This document shows positions 43,193 to 53,490 of a stretch of 64,000 bases of DNA, piece after piece. Origin of the DNA: an uncultured Phocaeicola sp. (GTDB lineage Bacteria; Bacteroidota; Bacteroidia; Bacteroidales; Bacteroidaceae); contig CAPAOL010000008.1 of assembly GCA_948579315.1 (NCBI GenBank), positions 28,876 through 92,875 on the forward strand, in the 5' to 3' direction. A program made the translations under genes and the position numbers. The notes beneath the pieces were generated by a model. The model worked only from the letters and a program-made list of their open reading frames with translations. It ran no database searches and was not told the DNA's origin. Every line of letters starts with the position of its first letter. Within the stretch, counting starts at the first letter, position 1.

Positions 43193-46100
43193 TTAAAAGT
43201 TGATATTAACACCGAACAATACACTGATAGGACGAGGATATACCTGGCGGTCCATACCTCCGTCTACTTCAGGATCGAGGCCGTCATACGGAGTGATGGT
43301 AATGGGATTTTGTACAGTGGCATACAGACGTCCCGACAAACCGTGGTATTTAGCTCCTTGGAGGAAATTCTCAAAGGAATATCCCAATGTGATATTATCT
43401 ATCTTCAAAAAAGAAGCGTTTTGGATGTAATAATCCGACTGGCGCTGTCTTTCTTGGAAATTGGTATTGAATGCGGCTTTCGGTTGATTGGACAAAGCGC
43501 TGTTGCTGAAAATGGCGCTGGTGCCGATAGCGGCATTGGCTGCTATACCGTTGTAGTTATAGTTCCCTATGCTGGCGCGTCCGTTAAAACCGAAGTCCCA
43601 GTTCTTATATGATACTTTGGAGTTGAATCCCATAATCACGTCAGCGGTGGGCTTATGATACTGGTATAAGTCCTTTTCAGTCACTTCACCATCACCGTTA
43701 CGGTCAACATAGACTCCTTCCATCGGGTTACCATTCTTGTCATATACTTGTTCAAATACATAATAAGTTCCGGGAGCATAGCCTACGCTGTGTATTTTAA
43801 TGGTCTTGCCACCATCACCTCCGGTCGATTCAAAGCGTTTGCCCGGTGAGTCGCTGTTGTCATTGTAGTCCAGTTTGGTAATTTCAGTTTTGTTCCAAGC
43901 GACATTGAAGCCTAAATCCCAGTTCCATGTAGAACTAACGATGGGTTTTGCATTGATGGCAAATTCAAAACCGGTATTTTTCAATGAACCGATATTGGCC
44001 ACCACATATTCGGCAAAGTCGGTACCTGCAGGAACATTCACTTCGGCATTGATCAGGTCTTTTGTATCGCGGATGTAAAAATCGGCCGAACCGTTGATAC
44101 GGTTGTTAAAGAACCCATAGTCTATACCTACATTATAAGTAGTGGTCTGCTCCCATTTCAAATCGGGGCTGGAAGCTGAAGGTGATACTACATTCACCCA
44201 TTTTACATTTCCTGACTCATCATAGATGGGATACATGGCACCACCTTGACCGTATCTCCAGAAAGACATATAAGGATAATCACCTTGCTGGATATCTTGC
44301 TGGCCGGTGATACCCCATCCCAAACGAAGTTTCAATTCACTTAAATCCTTGAACTTTTTCAAGAAAGCTTCTTCGTTCATTTTCCATCCTAGGGCTACGG
44401 AAGGGAATAATCCCCAACGGTTGTTCTTGGCAAAACGTGAAGAGGCGTCATCGCGTAAAGTGAAAGTCAACAGGTACTTGTCCCATGCCGTATAGTTCAA
44501 ACGTCCGTAAAATGATAATAGGACATATTGGGATTCAGCCGGTTGCTGGTCTCCGTTCATGCTTGTTTTTTCACCGAAGTTCTCTTCGTTTCTTGAAAGA
44601 TACCATGTCTCTTTGTTGCTTTCATAATGATATTTCTGATAGGAATAACCTGCCATGACATCAAAGTGCTGCTTGGCGAAATCCTTGCTGTATTGTGCAT
44701 AGAAATCAAGTAAGGTATTTCTTCTTTCGTAAAAGTAAAGGTAGTTGCTGCCCGATTTCAGAGGGTCTTCACCATACGAACCGGGGGCGCTGGGATCAAC
44801 ATATTTGTCACCGTCACTCTTGGTATAGTCCATGCCCACATTCAGGTTCAGACGCAGGTCGGGCAGAAAATGGACTTTATAGTCAAATTGGGCATTCCCG
44901 ATGAAGGATTTGACTTTTGACTGGTCGTCTGTCATCTCAAGTAGGGATACAGGGTTGACACCGGCAGAGGATGCCTTTGTACCGTTGGGGTCATTATCCG
45001 TAGTCCAGGTGAAGTATCCGCCGAATTTATTGTTGTCATTCTTAACGGGCTTGGTGGGGTCGAAAGACACTGCACCCACAACGGCACCGGTGTCAGCGAA
45101 CTGATTTTTGATGTAAATGCCTTTGGCGTTCAGGTTCATGTTCAAATGATCGTCAAAGAATTTGGGAGTCAAAGAAACGCTTCCGGTGTAACGTTCAAAG
45201 TTCGAGGTCTTCAGGATACCGTTTTGATTGGTATAACCAAAAGAAACACGGTAGGGAAGATAGTCTTTGACAGAACCGTAGGCACTGATATTGTGTTCTG
45301 TGGAAACAGCGGTTCTCATCACTTCGTCCTGCCAGTCGGTGTTTACTCCCGGATAAAGGTTGACGGCTGTAATCATGGCTTCCGTTGCGTTGGGGTTGTT
45401 GATGATGAAATCGCGGTATTCGTCTCCTGTCATGACATCTATTTTATTTTTCCGGGTGCTGACAGAGACATTGCCCGAATAGTTTATCTTCACAGAACCT
45501 GTCTTGCCTTTCTTGGTAGTAATGATGATTACACCATTAGAGGCACGGGAACCGTAGATGGCGGTTGCCGACGCATCTTTTAATACCGTGAAACTTTCTA
45601 TGTCGGTGGGGTTGACCGAACTCAGGGGATTCGAGAGGCCTTCTACGGAACCTGAACTCATGACTACTCCGTCAATTACAATTAACGGATCGTTGCTGGC
45701 GGTCAGAGAGGAACCTCCACGGATGCGGATGGCTGAACCTCCACCCGGCTGTCCTGTCGATGTGGCTACATTGACACCTGCCACTTTACCGGCAATCATG
45801 TCTTGAGGGCTGACTGTAAGACCTTTGTTCTTTTCTTCCGCTTTGATGGCAGTCACTGATCCGGTGGCATCGTTCTTTTTTACCGTACCATAACCGATAA
45901 CCACAACGTCTTGCAACATTTGCGAATCATCTTTCAAAAGAATGTTTAGAGATGGGGCGGCGGGGACCTCCTGTGACTGATATCCGATAAATGAAATAAC
46001 GATTATATCACCTTTATTGGCATTTAACTGGAAGTTGCCGTCAAAATCTGTGATAGTACCATTGGTTGTTCCTTTCACCACAACATTGGCTCCAATAATT

Positions 46101-46222
46101 GGTTCGCCTGTTGTGTCCTTTACAAGTCCTTTAACAGTCATTTGCTGGGCAAATGCGTCTATGGACAAGAAGCATCCTACCATTAACATTAGTAGGACCT
46201 TGAATATCAAGTTTCTTTTCAT
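43193..46222 (-). CDS. susC: Starch SusC TonB-dependent transporter
   Basis: A 1009-aa outer-membrane transporter with a signal peptide (about 1-25), regulatory Ig domain (VKGLVKDTTGEPIIGANVV), TonB-interacting and plug segments (DVVVIGYGTVKKNDATGSV, ATAIYGSRASNGVIIITTKK) and a barrel ending ISVLFGVNINF. It imports maltooligosaccharides with SusD. It begins a separate transcript: the -7 box is at 46416-46423, giving a leader of about 190 nt. The transport role follows from the locus. Confidence 0.95.
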   Translation of the reverse strand: MKRNLIFKVLLMLMVGCFLSIDAFAQQMTVKGLVKDTTGEPIIGANVVVKGTTNGTITDFDGNFQLNANKGDIIVISFIGYQSQEVPAAPSLNILLKDDSQMLQDVVVIGYGTVKKNDATGSVTAIKAEEKNKGLTVSPQDMIAGKVAGVNVATSTGQPGGGSAIRIRGGSSLTASNDPLIVIDGVVMSSGSVEGLSNPLSSVNPTDIESFTVLKDASATAIYGSRASNGVIIITTKKGKTGSVKINYSGNVSVSTRKNKIDVMTGDEYRDFIINNPNATEAMITAVNLYPGVNTDWQDEVMRTAVSTEHNISAYGSVKDYLPYRVSFGYTNQNGILKTSNFERYTGSVSLTPKFFDDHLNMNLNAKGIYIKNQFADTGAVVGAVSFDPTKPVKNDNNKFGGYFTWTTDNDPNGTKASSAGVNPVSLLEMTDDQSKVKSFIGNAQFDYKVHFLPDLRLNLNVGMDYTKSDGDKYVDPSAPGSYGEDPLKSGSNYLYFYERRNTLLDFYAQYSKDFAKQHFDVMAGYSYQKYHYESNKETWYLSRNEENFGEKTSMNGDQQPAESQYVLLSFYGRLNYTAWDKYLLTFTLRDDASSRFAKNNRWGLFPSVALGWKMNEEAFLKKFKDLSELKLRLGWGITGQQDIQQGDYPYMSFWRYGQGGAMYPIYDESGNVKWVNVVSPSASSPDLKWEQTTTYNVGIDYGFFNNRINGSADFYIRDTKDLINAEVNVPAGTDFAEYVVANIGSLKNTGFEFAINAKPIVSSTWNWDLGFNVAWNKTEITKLDYNDNSDSPGKRFESTGGDGGKTIKIHSVGYAPGTYYVFEQVYDKNGNPMEGVYVDRNGDGEVTEKDLYQYHKPTADVIMGFNSKVSYKNWDFGFNGRASIGNYNYNGIAANAAIGTSAIFSNSALSNQPKAAFNTNFQERQRQSDYYIQNASFLKIDNITLGYSFENFLQGAKYHGLSGRLYATVQNPITITPYDGLDPEVDGGMDRQVYPRPISVLFGVNINF

Positions 46223-46415
46223 GTCTTTAAATTTAAAGTTAAATAATTATTTCAAGTTTATATTCTCAGTTAAAAAATACCTATTGAAAACTGTTTTCCC
46301 AAACAACCTGATTTTCTAATCAATCTCTGTTATAATGTATGTTTTTACCTTTTAGAATGATTGGCGGCTGCTTTAGCTAACCATCATCCTCACTTACTTT
46401 TTGTTTTGTTTGTTA

Positions 46416-46469
46416 CAAATGTAGCGGTCTTATAAAGCGATTTTTGAGATAAGAATAAAAATATAAATG
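46416..46469 (-). promoter_or_regulatory. susC promoter with putative SusR box
   Basis: The - strand -7 box TACATTTG is at 46416-46423. Exactly 28 bp upstream lies CATTTATATTTTTATTCT on the - strand (46452-46469), identical to the box ahead of susA. No -33 match is present, as expected for an activated promoter. The rest of the 399-bp susB-susC gap (46223-46621) shows no gene. Confidence 0.75.
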
Positions 46470-46621
46470 ATTTAGTGCTAGTGCAAATCATATATAATTG
46501 ATTCATAGTATAATATACTGGTTGGCTTATCTTAAAAATATAACTATATGTGAACTGTTCAAGGCTCATTCGGCTACATTTTATGAGGATTAATGTTAAC
46601 TGTTTGTCAAAAGATCACTTT

Positions 46622-48838
46622 CTATAACCTCTTGATGCCTTTTAATTCTGCTTTATCTTTTACCTCTTTAATGCTGATTGCATAACCACCACCGCTTGCT
46701 GCGTGTAAGTTCAGTTTGCTTTTGTTGGTCACAATGCCTTTACGGATGGTATATGCCTGTGGATTATCTTTCCAGTCGGCATCTTTTGCGTCTGCATATA
46801 CAGTTGCGATGTATTTTTTGTCCGGATCAAGGAAATCAAATATCAGTTTTGAAGAATGACCGTTCTCGTCTGCCGTACAGCCGATATACCAGTCGTTGGT
46901 TCCTTTAGCTTTGCGGGCAATGGTAATATAGTCTCCCGGTTCGGCTTCCAGATATTTGGTTTCATCCCAGTCAATGGCTACATCTTTTATGAATTGGAAG
47001 GCATCCATGAAGCGTTCATAGTTTTCAGGTATGTCGGCAGCCATTTGTAATGGGCTGTACATTGTTACATACAGGGCCAGTTGGCGTGCCAAAGTAGAAC
47101 GTACCTGTGAATTGTTGGTAGGATTCATTTTGTTACAGTGGGTTTCAAAGATACCCGGAGTGTAGTCCATCGGACCACCTATTAATCGTGTGAAAGGCAA
47201 GATGGTAGTATGGTTTACGTTGTTACCGCCAAATGATTCATATTCAGTTCCGCGTGCCGATTCGTTACCGATCAGGTTGGGATAGGTGCGGCATATTCCG
47301 GTAGGGCGTACAGCTTCGTGGGCGTTTACCATGATTTTGTAGTCCGCTGCTTTTTTCACCGCATACAGATAGTGGTTATCCATCCATTGTCCATAGTGGT
47401 GTTCGCCACGTGGAATAATGTTGCCTACATAGCCACTTTTTACAGAATTATATCCGTTGTCTACCATGAATTGGTATGCCTGGTCCATGTGGCGTTCATA
47501 GTTACGTACAGAAGCCGAAGTTTCATGATGCATCATCAGTTTTACGCCTTTGCTTGCAGCGTAGCTTTGAAGTTCTTTCACATTGAAGTCGGGATAGGGA
47601 GTTACAAAATCAAACACATAATCTTTGCTTTTTCCGAACCAGTCTTCCCAACCTTCATTCCAGCCTTCTACCAATACTTGGTCGAATCCATGCTCTGCTG
47701 CAAAATCAATGTAACGTTTTACGTTGGCAGTGTTGGCAGAGTGTTTGCCGTTAGGTTTTGTTTTGTTGTAATCTGTTTCACCCAGTTTTACACTGGATAA
47801 GTCGTCCGTGTAAGCCCATGAGCCTTTTCCCGTAATCATATCCCACCATACGCCGATGTATTTCACAGGCTTGATCCAGGAAGTGTCTGCTATTTTGCAA
47901 GGTTCGTTCAGGTTTAACGTAATGCGTGAGGCAAGAATGTTGCGGGCATCATCACTAACGATGACGGTACGCCATGGTGAAGTGCAGGGAGTCTGCATAT
48001 ATCCTTTGTCACCTTGTGCGTCCGGAGTCAGCCATGATTCGAAAATCATGTTCTTGTCATCCAGGTTGAGGTGCATGCAGGCATAGTCTATCAAAGCTGC
48101 TTCGTGCAGATTGATGTACAGACCGTCGTCTGTTTTCATCATCAGGGCAGTTTGTACACCGGTGGGGCTGAATGCGGTTTGCGAGGAGTTCTCCGTATAA
48201 GCCTTTGAAAACAATCCTCTGATTTCCGACAGGCGGGAAACGGTATAGTCATATTCCTGTGTGTCATAATCTCCCGGAATCCAGTAAGCGGTGTGGTCAC
48301 CTGCCATGGCAAATTGTGAATGTTCTTCTTTGATCACGAAATAGTTCAAGTTCTTCTGCTGCGGAAATTCATAGCGGAAACCCAGACCGTCGTTGAACAG
48401 GCGGAAACGGATGATTATAAATCTGTCATTGGCAGGCTGGTTCAATGTGACCGCCAATTCATTATAATGGTTACGGATTTCTTTTTCTTCTCCCCATACC
48501 GGCTGCCATGTTTCATCGTTGGTAGATGTCCGGACATCCTTTATCTCGAAACCGTTATAAAGGTTTGTCTTGATGTCCAGTTTGTCTATGTCTTTTTTAT
48601 CAGTCCATTCGAAGTCGGTTTTGGCGTTTGCGTCTTCTTTTTTTAATTCCAACCCCAATTTACTGGGTTTGATAACTTCCTTTTGTTTATAGGTCAGTTC
48701 ATACGTGGGAGTGCCCTGACCATCTAGAGTAAATGTCATCTCCAGATTACCATCCGGAGAGTTCAGTTTTTGTTGTGCATTTGCAATGAATGAGATACAG
48801 AGAAATGCGATAAGTGAAAGATTCTTTTTTAAATTCAT
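46622..48838 (-). CDS. susB: GH97 alpha-glucosidase SusB
   Basis: A 738-aa secreted enzyme, the same length as B. thetaiotaomicron SusB. The catalytic glutamates fall at the positions reported there: E439 and E508 (GVKLMMHHETS, NAHEAVRPTG) as base and E532 (ARGTEYE) as acid, with E391 in VLVEGWNEGW. It is an inverting, Ca2+-dependent alpha-glucosidase releasing glucose from maltooligosaccharides in the periplasm. It has a signal peptide (about 1-21) and follows susA after 41 nt. Confidence 0.95.
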   Translation of the reverse strand: MNLKKNLSLIAFLCISFIANAQQKLNSPDGNLEMTFTLDGQGTPTYELTYKQKEVIKPSKLGLELKKEDANAKTDFEWTDKKDIDKLDIKTNLYNGFEIKDVRTSTNDETWQPVWGEEKEIRNHYNELAVTLNQPANDRFIIIRFRLFNDGLGFRYEFPQQKNLNYFVIKEEHSQFAMAGDHTAYWIPGDYDTQEYDYTVSRLSEIRGLFSKAYTENSSQTAFSPTGVQTALMMKTDDGLYINLHEAALIDYACMHLNLDDKNMIFESWLTPDAQGDKGYMQTPCTSPWRTVIVSDDARNILASRITLNLNEPCKIADTSWIKPVKYIGVWWDMITGKGSWAYTDDLSSVKLGETDYNKTKPNGKHSANTANVKRYIDFAAEHGFDQVLVEGWNEGWEDWFGKSKDYVFDFVTPYPDFNVKELQSYAASKGVKLMMHHETSASVRNYERHMDQAYQFMVDNGYNSVKSGYVGNIIPRGEHHYGQWMDNHYLYAVKKAADYKIMVNAHEAVRPTGICRTYPNLIGNESARGTEYESFGGNNVNHTTILPFTRLIGGPMDYTPGIFETHCNKMNPTNNSQVRSTLARQLALYVTMYSPLQMAADIPENYERFMDAFQFIKDVAIDWDETKYLEAEPGDYITIARKAKGTNDWYIGCTADENGHSSKLIFDFLDPDKKYIATVYADAKDADWKDNPQAYTIRKGIVTNKSKLNLHAASGGGYAISIKEVKDKAELKGIKRL

Positions 48839-48879
48839 AATATGTACTGGTATTAAATTATAAGCTTTTACTGGTTGTT

Positions 48880-50730
48880 TTAAAATTCTAAAACTAGCAT
48901 TTCACGCCCCGGAAGTGTTAGGTTTTTATTCAAGTCGATATTTTGATCCGTTAAAACATCATGGGCTGATGTTGTTGGAAGTACTTCTTTGTATGGAGTC
49001 AGGTTTATGGTTTGCGTTTTGTCTGTTCCATTCATGAGAACCGTTATCGATTTGTTTCCGTATTTTCGTTCATAAACGTAAATCCCTTTGTTGGGAGCGA
49101 AGTGTTTCAATCTGCCTTTGGCTATGACTTCATTCCCTTTTCTCCATTGGAGTAATTTCTGCATATAAGTAAAGGCTTCATTTTGCTGCGGAGTACGGTT
49201 AGCCTCATTGAAACAGTTGCGTGGGTCATTTTTCCAACCTCCGGGGAAATCACAACGTAACAGACCGTCGCCATTGGCTTTATCTGCAGCCATCAGAATT
49301 TCTGTCCCATAATAAATCTGGGGAATGCCACGTGTGGTCAGCAGGAATACAAGTGCTTGTTTGTAGCGGTCAATATTTTGCGTGGCTTCTTCATTTAAAT
49401 AAAAGCGTGAAGTATCATGGTTATCAAGGAAAACGAGCAGATTCATCGGATCTGCATATACCAAATCCTGAGTAAGATAATCGTAAAGACGATATAATCC
49501 GCCGTTCCAGTCAGTTGTTTCTTCGTCAAAGGCTTTGTTCATTTGTTCCATCAGCGGGAAATCCATCACGGTACGGAGATTGGAGTTTCTGGGAGCAGCC
49601 AGTCTGCTGTCTTTCTGCCAGAAAGAAACCAGCACATTACTGTTCAACCAAGTTTCACCTACTATGTTGAAATCAGGGTACTCATCGGTCACGGCTTTAC
49701 ACCATTCTGACATCATGTCGAAATCTGCGTAAGGATGTGTGTCTTGACGGATGCCGTTAATCCCTGCATATTCTATCCACCAGATACTGCTTTGGATCAA
49801 ATAGCGGGCTACATGGCGGTTGCGTTGGTTCAAGTCGGGCATTGATTCTGTAAACCATCCGTCTACGGCTATCTTGCGTTCATAATCAGAAGCGTGGATA
49901 TCCTGTACACTCGCTGTTTTATAAGAAGTTTGTGTGTAGTTTCCTTTAAAATTGAACCAGTCTTTGGAAGGCATATCTTTGAAAAGATAGTTTTCGCTGC
50001 CACAATGGTTGAAAATCATGTCCATAACAACTTTCATTCCTTTGCTGTGTGCTTGTTCTACCAGCTTGCAGAATTCTTCATTGCTACCTAATCTGCGGTC
50101 TACTTGATAATAATCGGTAATGGCATAGCCATGATAGGATCCTTCTTTCATGTCATTTTCCTGTATGGGGTTCAGCCAGATTGCCGTAACTCCCAAGTTG
50201 GAGAGATAATCCAGATTATTTTCAATACCTGCGAGGTCGCCCCCGTGACGGGCGAACGGATCGTTACGGTCTACCTTTGCTTCCAACATTTCCGGTACGA
50301 CATCGTTCGAGGGATTTCCGTTGGCGAAGCGGTCTGGCATAATCAGATATAATACGTCACCCGAGTTGAAGCCTTCCACGTTGGAAGCATCTGCCTTACG
50401 CTGTTTTATTTCATATGGCACAACAGTTTGCTTTTTACCTTGTTTCAGTGTAATATGAAAAGTCTGCGGAGTAGCTTCCGATAAATCCATATATAAGATT
50501 AAGTAATTGGGATTTTCTTGTTTCACAACATCTTTCAGAAGAATGTCTTTAGAAGAGATGCTTACATCACTGGAGGAAATATTGTCGCCATACAGTAGGA
50601 TCTGTAGTTCGGGATTCTTCATATCCGCCCACCAGAAGGTTGGGGCTACTTTTTTAATTATGGCTGCGGACACTGTGTGTTGCAAACCGAATAACGCGAG
50701 TAATGCCATAAGTGCGAATGTTCTTTTCAT
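48880..50730 (-). CDS. susA: GH13 neopullulanase SusA
   Basis: A 616-aa periplasmic GH13 enzyme with a signal peptide (about 1-22), an N-terminal Ig-like cyclomaltodextrinase_N domain (about 25-115) and the barrel. It shows MDMIFNHCG, nucleophile D330 in NGIRQDTHPYAD, acid/base E359 in NIVGETWLNS and D439 in FLDNHDTSR. It hydrolyses imported starch fragments and pullulan. It is the first gene of susA-susB, with a short leader of about 45 nt. Confidence 0.94.
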   Translation of the reverse strand: MKRTFALMALLALFGLQHTVSAAIIKKVAPTFWWADMKNPELQILLYGDNISSSDVSISSKDILLKDVVKQENPNYLILYMDLSEATPQTFHITLKQGKKQTVVPYEIKQRKADASNVEGFNSGDVLYLIMPDRFANGNPSNDVVPEMLEAKVDRNDPFARHGGDLAGIENNLDYLSNLGVTAIWLNPIQENDMKEGSYHGYAITDYYQVDRRLGSNEEFCKLVEQAHSKGMKVVMDMIFNHCGSENYLFKDMPSKDWFNFKGNYTQTSYKTASVQDIHASDYERKIAVDGWFTESMPDLNQRNRHVARYLIQSSIWWIEYAGINGIRQDTHPYADFDMMSEWCKAVTDEYPDFNIVGETWLNSNVLVSFWQKDSRLAAPRNSNLRTVMDFPLMEQMNKAFDEETTDWNGGLYRLYDYLTQDLVYADPMNLLVFLDNHDTSRFYLNEEATQNIDRYKQALVFLLTTRGIPQIYYGTEILMAADKANGDGLLRCDFPGGWKNDPRNCFNEANRTPQQNEAFTYMQKLLQWRKGNEVIAKGRLKHFAPNKGIYVYERKYGNKSITVLMNGTDKTQTINLTPYKEVLPTTSAHDVLTDQNIDLNKNLTLPGREMLVLEF

Positions 50731-50781
50731 AATATATAGAAATTAGTGTTTATATCTTCATTTCATTTCATTTGGATGTTG

Positions 50782-50835
50782 CAAATGTAGGAGTGGAATA
50801 GCTGAGATTTGAGTACTAGAATAAAAATATAAATG
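50782..50835 (-). promoter_or_regulatory. susA promoter with putative SusR box
   Basis: The - strand -7 box TACATTTG is at 50782-50789, and CATTTATATTTTTATTCT is at 50818-50835, again 28 bp upstream of it. A TTTGAG-type sequence lies just downstream of the box at both promoters, shifted by one base between them. Confidence 0.75.
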
Positions 50836-50952
50836 TTTTATAGATTCAACTTATTGATAATTAGGCGCATTTGTCTTTGCTGTATTGCTGAAAATATAAA
50901 CGTCAATGAAAATATTTTCGTTGAAAAACTTTATTCTAATTACTTATATTTA

Positions 50953-50960
50953 TATATTTG
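50953..50960 (+). promoter_or_regulatory. -7 box of susR
   Basis: TATATTTG matches TAnnTTTG 24 nt upstream of the susR start. No -33 element is evident. Confidence 0.55.
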
Positions 50961-50983
50961 TGAATCTATAATAAGTATATAAG

Positions 50984-52579
50984 ATGAAGAATGTAACCTA
51001 TTTCTTTATATTGTTTTTGTTGACTTTGACAACTCCTTTGTTTGCTGATAAAAACAGCAATGAAGAAGTGTTGAAAAGGTTGGATCGGGTCATAGATAAT
51101 AAGACCGCTTGTCATGTACAGAAGGAAAAAGAGATTGTGGATTTAAAGCAACGTCTTCACCGTTCTAAAGATAATAGGGAGAAATATGAACTTTGCGGTT
51201 CTTTGTTTAACGCTTATCTGCATTATCAAGCTGATTCCGCATTGTATTATATTAATGGAAAAATGAATTTGTTGCCTCTGTTGAATCATCCGGAGTTAAA
51301 GAATGAGATTGTCATTAACCGTGCCGAGGTGATGGGGGTGATGGGAATGTATAACGAGGCTTTGGAACAATTGGAGCGGGTAGACCCGTTGGAATTGGAA
51401 CGGGAGACTTTGGCTTATTATTACCGGACCTATCGGGCTTATTATGGTTGGGTGGCCGATTATACCACCAATGATGCCGAAAAAGTGAAATATTTGAAAA
51501 AGACCGATGCTTACAGGGATTCTATTCTTATTGCTACTGATCCTTGTGTGGACAGGAGCATTGTATGGGCCGAGAAAAAGATTATTAATGGCAGGGTGGA
51601 TTCTGCTTTGGTTATATTGTCGGACCTATTGAAAGAAACGCCGGATGAACGGCAAAAAGGGTATATTTATTATACTTTATCCGAGGCTTACGATATGCGG
51701 GGAGATATTCAGAAAGAAATTTATTATCTGGCCTTGACCGCTATTACAGATTTGAAATCGTCTATTCGTGAATATGCATCCTTACAGAAATTGGCTCAAC
51801 TGATGTATGAGGTAGGTGATTTGGATCGTGCTTATAAGTATTTGAATTGTTCAATGGAGGATGCGGTAGCTTGTAATGCCCGTTTGCGGTTTATTGAGGT
51901 AACGCAGTTCTTTCCTATTATTGATAAAGCATATAAATTGAAAGAAGAAAAAGAGAGGCAGATTTCCCGTACTCTTTTAATCAGTGTCAGTTTGCTTTCT
52001 TTATTTTTGCTTGCTGCTATTTTTTATCTGTACCGATGGATGAAGAAATTATCAGTGATGCGCCGTAATCTGAGTCTGGCTAATCAGCAGATGCAGGAAG
52101 TAAATGCTGAGTTGGCACAGACGGGGAAGATCAAGGAAGTATACATTGCCCGTTATTTGGACAGATGTGTGATTTATCTGGACAAGTTGGAGTTTTATCG
52201 TCGTTCTTTGGCGAAACTGGCAATGGCCTCCCGTATAGACGATTTGTTTAAAGCGATTAAATCCGAGCAGTTCATACGAGATGAACGGAAGGATTTTTAT
52301 AATGAGTTTGATAAGTCTTTCCTGGAGTTATTTCCTCATTTCATTACTTCTTTTAATGAGTTATTGGTAGAGGAAGGAAGAATATATCCCAAACCGGGCG
52401 AGTTGCTGACTACGGAATTGCGTATATTTGCTTTGATCCGTCTGGGAGTGACTGATAGTAATCGGATTGCCCATTTCTTGGGGTATTCTTTGGCAACGAT
52501 TTATAATTATCGCAGCAAGATGCGTAATAAGGCGATAGGAAACAAGGAAACTTTTGAACAGGAAGTGATGAACTTGTAG
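50984..52579 (+). CDS. susR: Starch-locus activator SusR
   Basis: A 531-aa membrane-spanning regulator. It has a signal peptide, a periplasmic TPR-like helical domain (about 30-310), a membrane helix (LLISVSLLSLFLLAAIFYLY, about 328-347), a coiled coil, and a cytoplasmic HTH with LTTELRIFALIRLGVTDSNR and GYSLATIYNYRSKMRNKA. B. thetaiotaomicron SusR has this layout and activates susA and susC when maltose or larger oligosaccharides are sensed. It is divergent from susA, with the shared box in the 253-bp intergenic region. Confidence 0.9.
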   Translation: MKNVTYFFILFLLTLTTPLFADKNSNEEVLKRLDRVIDNKTACHVQKEKEIVDLKQRLHRSKDNREKYELCGSLFNAYLHYQADSALYYINGKMNLLPLLNHPELKNEIVINRAEVMGVMGMYNEALEQLERVDPLELERETLAYYYRTYRAYYGWVADYTTNDAEKVKYLKKTDAYRDSILIATDPCVDRSIVWAEKKIINGRVDSALVILSDLLKETPDERQKGYIYYTLSEAYDMRGDIQKEIYYLALTAITDLKSSIREYASLQKLAQLMYEVGDLDRAYKYLNCSMEDAVACNARLRFIEVTQFFPIIDKAYKLKEEKERQISRTLLISVSLLSLFLLAAIFYLYRWMKKLSVMRRNLSLANQQMQEVNAELAQTGKIKEVYIARYLDRCVIYLDKLEFYRRSLAKLAMASRIDDLFKAIKSEQFIRDERKDFYNEFDKSFLELFPHFITSFNELLVEEGRIYPKPGELLTTELRIFALIRLGVTDSNRIAHFLGYSLATIYNYRSKMRNKAIGNKETFEQEVMNL

Positions 52580-52685
52580 AGATATGATTACAATAATACC
52601 AGCAAATGTAATATAAGTGTATTCACTGTTATTCCGTGCTTCAGTAAGTATTAGCTCTAACCTTGGGAGTTTGGTCGTATTTATT

Positions 52686-53351
52686 CTAAATGTGGCAAAA
52701 TGTAATTGTTCCCCAAACGGATAGCATTACTTGTCCAATAACACAATTGATTTTAGAAGATGGATAAGTCCCGCCTTGGACATTGAGGATAGGCAAGTCG
52801 AATATCTTTTCAGTTAACTTGGTCTCGAAACTTTCTAATTGTTGAAATTGGAAAGCACCTATTTTGTCCTCGTTATTATTATTTTCTATTTTGTTCAGGT
52901 ACTTGTCATTTTCTTCATAAACAGCAATGGCAACTTCATAAATTTCAAACCATGTCTTTGAATCTTCGACCATTAAATTCATAAAACAGAGAGTACAGTA
53001 CCTATGTGAGAGATAAAAATAGCACCACAACTAGTAAACTTCCAATAAGTGTTCAGCGTATCTTCGGAGATGTTTTGGTAGAAAATAGTAACATTGATAG
53101 CATATCTATACAGGTAGATAACCATAGGCTGAAAGACAAAATACTATAAATGTAATAGGAGAGATAGAGTATTGCCATAGGTGGCTTATTTCAATATTGC
53201 GGCAATGTCGGTAGGTGCGATAAATATCTTTGGAAATCAATGGAGTGGATTCTGTAAATACGACCTCATTTGTCATTTTGATTTCTTTAGGAACGGTTTT
53301 TGTCATCGAATCGCTGATGCTATTGAATGCCTGATAAAAATTATTGGACAT
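52686..53351 (-). pseudogene. Membrane-protein pseudogene with two amber codons
   Basis: One continuous - strand frame of about 220 codons reads MSNNFYQAFNSISDSM at its start and TWFEIYEVAIAVYEEN later, and stops at 52686. It is broken by two in-frame TAG codons, at 53106-53108 and 53031-53033. The reading continues sensibly across both. Segments such as IYRTYRHCRNIEISHLW and DSKTWFEIYE recall a small membrane-protein family with a KGSKxWYExYE-type motif; that match is from memory. The frame also extends upstream into the terminator hairpin, so I start at the internal ATG, 53351. Two stops argue for an inactive gene. Confidence 0.6.
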
Positions 53352-53378
53352 AGTACTGATTGTTTGGCATAAATAAAA

Positions 53379-53430
53379 AAGCAGAGAGAGAATGAGAGTT
53401 GAATAACTCAAAATAATTCTCTCTCTGCTT
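53379..53430 (-). terminator. Terminator of the split lipoprotein gene
   Basis: AAGCAGAGAGAGAAT (53379-53393) and ATTCTCTCTCTGCTT (53416-53430) form a perfect 15-bp stem. On the - strand CTTTTTTATTT follows. It lies 61 nt after the stop at 53491. Confidence 0.85.
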
Positions 53431-53490
53431 GGGAGTAGTTCTACAGAGAGGAGGATATTAAATCCTTATCTCTGTGTGTTTAGACTTTGA

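Noticed and set aside
52686..53411. Reassignment of TAG to an amino acid
   Set aside because: Ordinary chromosomal genes here use TAG as a stop, for example at the end of susR. Two TAG codons in a gene with no phage context are better explained by decay.
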